This document shows positions 56,790 through 64,000 of a stretch of 64,000 nt of DNA, one piece after another. The DNA comes from Brachypodium distachyon (taxonomy: Eukaryota > Streptophyta > Magnoliopsida > Poales > Poaceae): contig NC_016131.3 of NCBI RefSeq assembly GCF_000005505.3, forward strand, positions 33,967,001 to 34,031,000. Reading direction: 5' to 3'. The notes beneath the pieces are model-generated. The model was not told where the DNA came from. It made no database searches and saw only the letters and a list, made by a program, of their open reading frames with translations. How positions within the stretch are numbered: the first letter of the stretch is position 1; every line of letters begins with the position of its first letter. The translations under genes were made by a program, and so were the position numbers.

Positions 56790-57500
56790 CAAATATATAT
56801 CGGCCGAAAATTTCGGCATGACCTATGCTAAAAAAGTAGCAAATTTTCTCTACTAGGAGCTCGAAACCTGCATAAAAAACCCACCCGCATATGTACCCCC
56901 TCGGCATGATGGCCGGCCCCTTCTCCAATGACCCGACACGATGGTCGGGCCCACAATTCACATAAATGAAGCACGTATATAAATCATATATAGCATGTAT
57001 ATAGCATATGATCTGTTTAACATGCTCCTAGCTACTGAGAAATAACAACCAAACCGAGCTGATGATTGAAGATTGCAATAAAATAACAGCAGTAGAATAT
57101 ATGCAAGAATAAACATGCTCCTAGCTACTGAGAAATAACAACAGTAGAATATATGCAAGAATAAACATGTGTTATAAACAGATCTGATAAATTTATGTCT
57201 ATATAAACAGCACAACTAGCGAACAGTGTCTAATATATGTCAGTCTTAATGTACTTCATCAGTTTGAATTGTAAAGAGAGTAACAATCAGACCCATCATT
57301 GTCAGGCTTGATCTCTAACCTTTATTATTGAACCCATTAACTGAGTTAAGGAGGGAAATAAACTATTCTGACAGTAAGCATGGCATTATCAAATCCTAAT
57401 TAACATGCTTATGTGGCTCGGGTAACAAATCCTAATCCTACAAACTACAATGTTAATCCTAAATTAACATGCCCATCTAACTCAATTATGAAATTCACAA

Positions 57501-57592
57501 ATCCTAACCCTAACCCTAAATTAACAGCAACAAATCCTAACCTTAAATTAACAGGAACAAATCCTAACCCTAACCCTAACCCTAAATCAAGC
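57501..57592 (-). repeat. Interstitial telomere-like repeats in the CACTA element
   Basis: Clusters of CCTAACCCTAACCCTAAAT, i.e. TTAGGG-type units on the minus strand, interleaved with AATTAACA spacers. They lie between the truncated transposase and the TNPA-like ORF, just upstream of a GC-rich leader, in the position of a promoter. Telo-box promoters are known in plants. The canonical plant telomere unit is TTTAGGG, and most units here are the 6-bp form, so this is not a captured telomere. Confidence 0.6.
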
Positions 57593-57689
57593 TAAATCAG
57601 AGGAGAGGGAGGGAGGCAGAGGAGGCGCGCACCTGTGGAGAGGACGGAGATGGCGCGGGCTCCGTGAGGACAGAGACGGCGGCGCGTGG

Positions 57690-59222
57690 TCAAGGCGGGG
57701 CCGTCGGGCTCCAAGGGTCTTTAGCATCCAAACACTTTCGGTGGCTCATGTACACAATTTTGGATGAAGCGGGCAACTTCTCCGATGTCGTGTTTTCCCC
57801 GCACTTTGTACAGGCCTTGTACCCATGTGTCACCTGGCATGAAGTATTTCCATTCGCGGGGTAGTCATGCACGCAGGTCAGAAGCGCTGCTCTCATCATG
57901 AAGTACTCCCTCCTGTTTGCGTCCCAAACCACTCTGCCAGGGTTCCAAAGCTGTTTCAGCTCATCCTTCATTAGCTGCAGATACACATTTAAGTCAGCTC
58001 CCGGCTGCTTTGGACCCTGTATGAGCACGCACATGTGGATGTACTTTCTCTTCATGATTAACCATGCAGGAAGGTTGTAGACAAACAAGATCACTGGCCA
58101 TGTGCTGTGCTTGTTGTTCATGTTTCCGAAAGGATTTATCCCGTCAGTGCTGAGACCAAGCCTCAGGTTTTTAGGCTCTGCCTCAAAATCCGGAAATGCC
58201 GTGTCGAAGTTCCTCCACTGAGTCCCATCGGCAGCATGTCTTAGGACCCCAGGTTCCTCCACACGGTAGTGCCCGTCAGGATCGAATGCAGCCTGCGCCG
58301 GATCATGATGGACGAGATATCTCGCGTCCTTAAAGTTCTGCATCCAACGTTCAACTCGGCCACCTGCCGTAAGATACCAGACAGTCTTTGCCGGCCTGCC
58401 CTTCATCACTTCTTCCCCATCGTCTTCGCCAGCTCTGGCGTTTTTCTTCTTGTATCTCGATGCACCGCGTATGTGGCAGCTCTCATGGTTCTCGTACTCT
58501 CCAATGTACACCATGCAGTCGTTTGGACATGAATGATGTTTCACACAATCCAATCCGAGCGGGCATGTAATCTTCTTTGCCTCGTCTGTGCTCTTGGGCA
58601 ACTTGTTTGGCTGTGGAAAAACCGAAACAAGGTAACTCAACAAACCCGTGAAGCCCTTGTCCGACCAGCATGATGCTGCCTTCAGACTCAAAAGTTCGAG
58701 CGTCACTTCGAGCACGTTGTTTTCTTCGCCAGCTCCATCATACAAGGGTGTGTTTGCGTCCTCCAACAATTTTTTGAACTGAGCAGACTCTGCCTCATCT
58801 TCGGGGTCCTCCAGCTGCTCCCGTAGGTACGGGTCATCTAGCATTTCGGCAATCCTGTCACGTGGAGCTCCTTCACCTTCCACATTAGCCTCCTCATCGA
58901 CCCTTGTTTCTTCGTCGGAATCATTCACCAGATCATACCGCAGGACATCATCATCTTCGCTATCGCTACCGACATCAACCGCATCCTCCCCGTGACAAGT
59001 CCAGCGAGAATAACCATCCACAAAACCCGATGCCAGCACGTGCATCTGAACATCTTCAGGCTTCATCATGTATGTGTTTCCACATTTGCGACATGGGCAA
59101 CGCATCATCAAAAGTCCTTTTCGTTCCATATCACCTTTCGCGACTCCAAAAAAGACCGTCCAATCGGTTATCCATCGAGCATTGATTCTTTCCTTGGCGT
59201 ACATCCAAGAACGGTCCTTCGA
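57690..59222 (-). pseudogene. CACTA TNP2-type transposase, C-terminus missing
   Basis: After an acceptor (GTTGTAG) the frame opens SKDRSWMYAKERINARW, the transposase-associated domain, with CPCRKCGN. A long acidic stretch follows. The TNP2 domain has LSLKAASCWSDKGFTGLL, CPLGLDCVKHHSCPNDCMVY, GLSTDGINPFGNMNNKHSTW, VILFVYNLPAWL and RAALLTCVHDYPANGNTS. At YMSHRKCLDAKDPW homology stops and the frame ends in GC-rich DNA, so the C-terminal part of the protein is deleted. Many En/Spm transposases are twice this length. The frame itself has no internal stop. The first exon with the start codon was not identified. Confidence 0.85.
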
Positions 59223-59659
59223 TCTACAACACAATACACAAGAAAACAAAAAAGCAAAATAGTTAGCCTAATCATTGACAAGGAGATTAAGGTGCCAATT
59301 AATCGGAGCTAACTAAAAATTTGAAATTAGAGACATTCGGAGAGAAATTGGAGGCCGGCGAGAAAGATCGAGAGGGAGAGAGAGCTCGCAAGCGAGAGGG
59401 AAGCTCCGGGCGACGACGAGGAGGCCTTATTTTGGCCAGCGGCCGCGGAGCTCAAAAATTTGAAATTGGGAAAATTCGGAGAGAAATTGGAGGCCGGTGA
59501 GAGAGATCGGGGGGGAGAGAAAGATCGGGAGGGAGAGGAAAGCTTAGGGCTCGAAGATCGGAGCTCGCCGGCCGCCGGAGCTCCAAAAAAGGAGCTCGCG
59601 GCCATGGCCGCTCGCCGGCCATGGAGGCGGCGCCGCCGGCGCGGGGGGGAGGGAGGTTC

Positions 59660-59971
59660 TCGCGACCGTTACTGATAATCGTGTATACATCAGTAACGGT
59701 GAGCCAGGCGGACCGTTACTGATGCATGGTTCATCAGTGGCGATCGCCTCATAACCGACCGCCACGGATATTACTCGCGAGCTATGGGTGTACATCAATG
59801 GCGGTTGTTTCCCGCGACCGCCACTGATGTGTCGCTGGCCGGAGGCAGGCGGTGCCCGCTCGGTTCATCAATAACGGTCGGGGCTGCGACACACTGATGT
59901 TCTTCATCAGTAATGGTCGCGCCGGACCCGTTACTGATGTGACGTTGCATATAGACCGTTTTGTAGTAGTG
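59660..59971. repeat. CACTA right subterminal repeat array
   Basis: Units such as CGACCGTTACTGAT and CATCAGTAACGGTG, mirrored in both directions, end at ACCGTTTTGTAGTAGTG. Just inside, at about 59318-59395 and 59455-59530, a direct duplication of about 140-bp period (GGAGAGAAATTGGAGGCCGG) adds to the repetitive structure. Confidence 0.75.
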
Positions 59972-60018
59972 AAAAATTTATACAAATCCAAGACACTTAT
60001 TTTGGGACGGAGAGAGTA

Positions 60019-61984
60019 CATAGTAGGGACAGGTTTAGTCGCTACCGGTTTGACCTCAAGACGCAAATCAAGGTCACGTTAGAAACGCTCCGCACCACAA
60101 CAAGCACAGACTCAGCACCAGAGTCAATTTGTCATCTCCAAAACAGATGAACAAATCAGATGCAAAGTGAAATAACAAAATGGGTGAATTCCAGTTTTTA
60201 CCTCCTAGTTTGAATTTTTTGACAAAAATTATCCTATGTAGTGAAAAATTTCTAATCTTACCCCATTTAGCGAAAGTTGTACCAGATTTTACCCCCTTTA
60301 GCAAAAGTTATACCGGATGTTAACCCATTTAACGAAATCAAGCAAGCAAGAAAACGCATATATTTAGTCGGTGATAAGAACATTTTGATTCAAACATTGA
60401 GATTCGTGTAAGATTAATGAAATATTTGATTATTTGAATACGATAATTTGTGCCAATTTGAAATACAGAGTGAAATTTACTCCGGAATTTCGCAAACATG
60501 AGAGTACTAGCGAGTTTGTTGACATTTGTACTGAACCGTGGGGCCGGTGGGTAGAAACAATGTGCTTTTACCCCGTCCGTGGAATACTCGTATTATTGTC
60601 AGACTGATCGACGGTCGCAGATGTGATGCACGTACATTGTTAGCAGATGCAACTCATCACTGCACTTCAGGCTTCAGGTCTTCGATGCGTATGTTGTTGG
60701 AGTATCTGTTTGGTCAAACTGAACGTGCTATCGCCTTGTGAATGGTGTGTGAGAGAGACCAGGCAATGCTTACAATCTTCGCTGAAAGTACTGATGTCTG
60801 ATGCCGTGATGCTTTAAGTATCGCTTCAGCCACATAAAATGCAATCCGTGAACCCTGCAGCCAATCAACGCTGATACAAACATACAAACCATGCTACTCT
60901 TTCCGTATAGAAATAGATACATTTATATTTGAACAAATTTGAGTCACTTAATATAGACGGAAGGAGTACATTGCAAAACAATTAAGGAGCAAGTTGGAGA
61001 GGCAACGGGGTCCAGATAGATTCAACCCAACCACTCTCATGACTACTTGACTAGCATGAGGGCCGGATACGGACACTGTGTATGGTTCTGATTTGCAAAT
61101 CCATATACTGCGAGCAAATGGATCACTACTGCATTTTAATGGATCTTATCAGGGATATGTTAGTATTTGCCGTTGATTACGATTGTCTTTTTCTGATTTT
61201 GCGCCCTGATCATGTTACATAAGAAAGATGGTATAGGTGCTAGATAGAAAAGTCAAGAAGATAACATTTTGTTTGTCTGAAGGAAGCAACTCCTTTGACT
61301 GTGTTGAGTACATTCCAAGATAGATATTGTACAAAATGCTATCGACTGTGAGTTCAGGAAAGGTACAAGCAATGAAGCAAGTAAAATAAAATAGATGATT
61401 CTTTCGATCCTACAAAATGTAGTACTCGGTCCCTTTCCGTGACTCGCGCCATGGGAAAAACAATATTATAGGTTGTGTATGGTTCCTAGCTAAACGGGTA
61501 TCCAATATCCGAGCAAATGAGATACTCTGATACTCCTCAAGGAATTTGTTAGTTTTCATAAGCTTAAGCTTTGTTTTGTTTGGGAAAAACAGTAGATCAT
61601 AGATCTACTGCAAATTATATATAAATAAATATAAAGTCTTAATTACAAAGATAACAGAATGCTATCAGGAACTATCTAAAAGAAATAAGCAGTCCTCAAG
61701 TTTAGCATAATTTTTTCTCTTGGCCCTATGGAAAATAAGATGCATCTCAGTGTTGAAGAGCTTTTTACATCTAAAAAGGGATTACTGCGTGCCACTAAAG
61801 ATGCAGTCATTTCGAACCCTCCATATGCTAGCAATTGTAGCAATCTTCATAAAGAATGGGAGTCCGAGCTGTCCTTTATGTGCTTTGAAATTCTGATGAA
61901 CATTGAGACATGCCATGAATTGAGGGCATAAGTATGTCCAACATGCTAGAGCAAAAGGGGAAGTGGAAGAACATGTAATCTCTA
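60019..61984. other. Intergenic DNA between the CACTA and Copia elements
   Basis: AT-rich sequence without recognisable genes. It contains one short Stowaway remnant (60897-60966). Confidence 0.4.
60897..60966. repeat. Internally deleted Stowaway MITE
   Basis: CTCTTTCCGTATAGAAATAG at the left and TATAGACGGAAGGAG at the right, flanked by TA. The internal AATAGATACATTTATATTTG stretch is shared with the other Stowaways here. Confidence 0.65.
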
Positions 61985-62361
61985 TGTTAGAGTGATCTCC
62001 CACCGTGTGGGCCCAACGGCCCACCGGGGCTAGATCTGACGCGCCCTGATCGGGGGCGCCCAATGGTTGGCAGACCCCTGTCGCGCTGCGCTAAATAAAG
62101 AGGTGGGGGGCTGGGGCACGCACTACGAGGTTCGTATGCGTTCGCCACCAACCCCACCAATAAGCCCCTACCGATCTAGGGTTCTGCGCAGAAGCGACGG
62201 GAAGCTCGCCGCCGCTGCCGCTCGCCGTCACAATGTCGTCCTAGGTATGTTCCCCTTCTCCCTCCCCCCCTCTCTCTCTCTATCCCATACCGAAAACTAG
62301 TTGCATCACAGAAAGTTTTACAGCAGCTAGATCTACACCTAGTTGATTCTAGGATCTATCA
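61985..62361 (+). repeat. 5' LTR of the Copia element
   Basis: It begins TGTTAGAGTGATC and ends GGATCTATCA, the TG...CA form, about 377 bp. It contains CGCTAAATAAAGAGG as a possible TATA region and a C/T-rich tract. The start is inferred from the TG and cannot be confirmed without the 3' LTR. Confidence 0.65.
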
Positions 62362-62362
62362 A

Positions 62363-62374
62363 TGGTATCAGAGC
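62363..62374 (+). other. Primer binding site (initiator tRNA-Met)
   Basis: TGGTATCAGAGC one base after the LTR end is the standard sequence complementary to the 3' end of plant initiator methionine tRNA, used to prime minus-strand synthesis. Confidence 0.85.
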
Positions 62375-63452
62375 TTGTTAGAAAGGTAGATCGGCGCGTG
62401 TAGAAAAAGGAAAAGAAGAAAAGCAAATCAAAAAGGAAAAGGTAAAACCCTAACCCTAAAGTAATGGCTTACCCGAAAGATGAAGCCGCCGTCCGCCGTC
62501 GACCATGGCGCCGCCGGTCGTCCGGGTCGCCGGGAAAGGGCGCCGCCACTGACCCCTTAACGGCAACGCGCGCACCCTCGGGTCCGCGCGCACGCCGGCA
62601 AGAGGCCCGCGACGTCGCCGCCGCCACCCTCCTGGTAGCTCACGCCGGGGGAGCGGAGAAGAAAAGATGAAGAGAAGGGGGGGGGGGAGGAGGAGCCGGT
62701 GGAGAGCTGCTCGCCGGTCGCCGGCAGGCGGGCTCCGGGCGAGCTCCTTTTCTCGCGCCACCGCCAAGACCGTGCGGGACAGAAATTTTCGGGAAGGCGC
62801 TAGGGTTTTCGGAGAGCCGTCGGCCGGGGTGTTTTGACCCAAGCGAAAGACGCGCTCAGCCGTCCGATCTAATCGGACGGCTGAGATTGCTCCTGGCTGG
62901 CCTGGGCTGCACCTTGGTGGGCCATGGGCCCAGCGCGAGAGCAGGCTGGCCTCAGGCCAGAGAGAACAGGCCGGGGCGCGCGCGCGTCCGACGTAGGCCG
63001 TGGGCCGTTGGCAATTTTTGGGCAACACCGGAAATTTTTTCTTTAACAGTTTTAGTTCAGTTTTTGCACATTTTGGTCTAAATTTTGTCCTATTCAAACT
63101 GAACAAACGAGATGTTTGTTTTAGGAAATAGAAAAGTGCAAAATATTGCTTTTGAAAAGTATAAATTATGAATTTTATTCTGCTGCAAATAGTCTAAAAG
63201 TGTTGTTTAAATTAAAAGAACATGATTAAAAGTGTTTTATGATAATTGTGATCCTGTTATTTTTCTTGACCAACGTCATTAATAGCATGATCATGATTAA
63301 TAGTTAATGTGTGCATTTAATTCTATTTTCTGCGGTGATATAGATGAAATTGCACAAACAGTTGTATGTATTAATTTTGACCAACGTTGGATTAATGCGC
63401 GCAATTGTTGTTATCTTCTCACGTCATTGTGGTTTCAGGAGGATACTACTTG

Positions 63453-64000
63453 ATGGGATGCATCAAGGACGTGCCAACCCTCAAAGGTGACAACTACACT
63501 TAGTGGAGAAAGAAAGTTGACCTGGCCTTTGTTTGTGCTGAGGTGGACTGGGTGGTTGACACTCCACAACCACCAAAGCCGACAGAGCCAGCCAGGGATG
63601 ATAAAGATGATGATGATGCTCGGGAGAAAAAGAAGAGGAAGTATATGCTCCATTGGAGATGTCATACACCCTCGAGAACAAAAAGTGACTCACCGCCAAC
63701 AAAAAGTGCATGGCTTTTATAAAAAAGACAATTGAGCACGCTATTGTGGGCTCAATTGCAGAGTGTGCTTCCGTAGGGGAGTATCTTGAAAAGATAAAGA
63801 GCAAGTTCACTGGCTCTTCAAAGATATATGCTACCTAGCTGCTAAAGAAACCGGTGACAGAAAAGTACACTGGAGGAGGACATGGCATAAGAGAGCATAT
63901 CCTCAGGATGAGCAACATGGCGTCTAAGTTGAAACACATGGATGGTGATTTAGAGATTAAGCCTGCAATGCTTGTTCATCTGGTTATGGCTTCACTGCCA
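63453..64000 (+). pseudogene. Copia gag remnant
   Basis: From ATG 63453 the frame reads MGCIKDVPTLKGDNYT and then meets TAG at 63501. Similarity continues past it (WRKKVDLAFVCAEVDWVVDT) and, after a frame change near 63650, as CMAFIKKTIEHAIVGSI, KFTGSSKIYAT, a stop, and TGGGHGIREHILRMSNMASK. This is the capsid-type gag of Copia elements (UBN2/DUF4219-like). At least three lesions; the end is cut by the window. Confidence 0.75.

Larger units (their letters stand above)
52771..59971 (-). mobile_element. CACTA (En/Spm) DNA transposon, 7.2 kb
   Basis: The termini are CACTACTACAGAAACGGTT and, reverse-complemented from the right, CACTACTACAAAACGGTC. The flanks carry AAA on both sides (52768-52770 and 59972-59974), the 3-bp duplication of CACTA elements. 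Subterminal arrays of CAGTAACGGTCG-like motifs in both orientations occupy both ends. Minus-strand coding follows the usual order: TNP2-type transposase, then a TNPA-like ORF leading into a Ulp1-like protease. Stops, frameshifts and a missing transposase C-terminus make it non-autonomous, but both ends look intact, so it could still be moved by a relative. Confidence 0.92.
52731..60016. repeat. Stowaway MITE split by the CACTA element
   Basis: The left arm (52731-52770, starting CTCCCTCCGTGCC) ends in GAATTTGTATAAA. The right arm (59972-60016) begins AAAAATTTATACAAATCC and ends GGGACGGAGAGAG followed by TA. The two arms pair with each other, so they were one hairpin MITE before 52771-59971 inserted at the loop. 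Confidence 0.82.
61985..64000 (+). mobile_element. Copia-type LTR retrotransposon, 5' part, runs off the window
   Basis: A 5' LTR, a primer binding site and a gag-like reading frame occur in order. The rest, including pol and the 3' LTR, lies beyond the window. The long stretch between PBS and gag (62375-63452) is GC-rich leader with no conserved coding. Stops in gag show that this copy is dead. Confidence 0.8.

Noticed and set aside
57501..57592. True telomere or chromosome end
   Set aside because: Few units, mixed with other sequence, and located inside a CACTA element with coding on both sides.
59327..59605. Serine/proline-rich minus-strand ORF as the first exon of the CACTA transposase
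   Set aside because: It is repetitive and low-complexity, with no conserved start or donor joining the frame at 59222.

Overview
This is plant nuclear DNA from a grass, most likely a Pooideae relative of wheat, barley or Brachypodium. The evidence is GT-AG multi-exon genes, many Stowaway MITEs with CTCCCTCC ends, Tourist/PIF-Harbinger, MULE, hAT and CACTA elements, a Copia retrotransposon and a decayed plastid 16S rRNA fragment. The species cannot be fixed from sequence reading alone. All exon joins, repeat boundaries and target-site duplications (TSDs) below were read by eye; no database search was run.

There are three intact protein-coding genes, all on the minus strand. (1) A full-length ABCC (MRP-type) ABC transporter at 199-5948 has 11 main exons plus a probable 13-nt first coding exon. 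(2) A KEA4/5/6-type K+/H+ antiporter at 32753-39627 has 20 exons and 609 codons, every phase closing. (3) A myo-inositol oxygenase at 45456-47895 has 10 exons and 303 codons, with all six iron ligands present. A fourth locus, 24218-29835, is an exon-by-exon duplicate of the ABCC gene. It carries a frameshift, an in-frame stop, a 5-nt deletion, a GT-to-GC donor change and no recognisable TATA box, so it is called a pseudogene.

Between these genes lie transposable elements. 8908-10869 is a PIF/Harbinger element with a TTA TSD and a broken transposase. 10880-11081 is a nuclear copy of plastid rrn16. 11228-13515 holds two diverged head-to-tail copies of an unclassified repeat. 14181-16805 is a MULE carrying a GRF-type zinc-finger gene, with a second Harbinger element nested in its right terminal inverted repeat. 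19735-20935 is a decayed LINE. 40-45 kb is gene-free and contains several MITEs. 51927-52564 is a non-autonomous hAT with an 8-bp TSD.

52771-59971 is a CACTA element inserted at the centre of a Stowaway hairpin. It carries a truncated TNP2-type transposase, a TNPA-like ORF and a Ulp1-like protease with its His/Asp/Gln/Cys residues visible. From 61985 to the window end is the 5' part of a Copia-type LTR retrotransposon.

The three genes have no obvious shared pathway; membrane transport, endomembrane ion/pH balance and inositol breakdown are simply neighbours. The most informative material is the decay history of the ABCC pair, the nested transposons, and a 114-bp tandem duplication that copies a splice donor inside the KEA gene.
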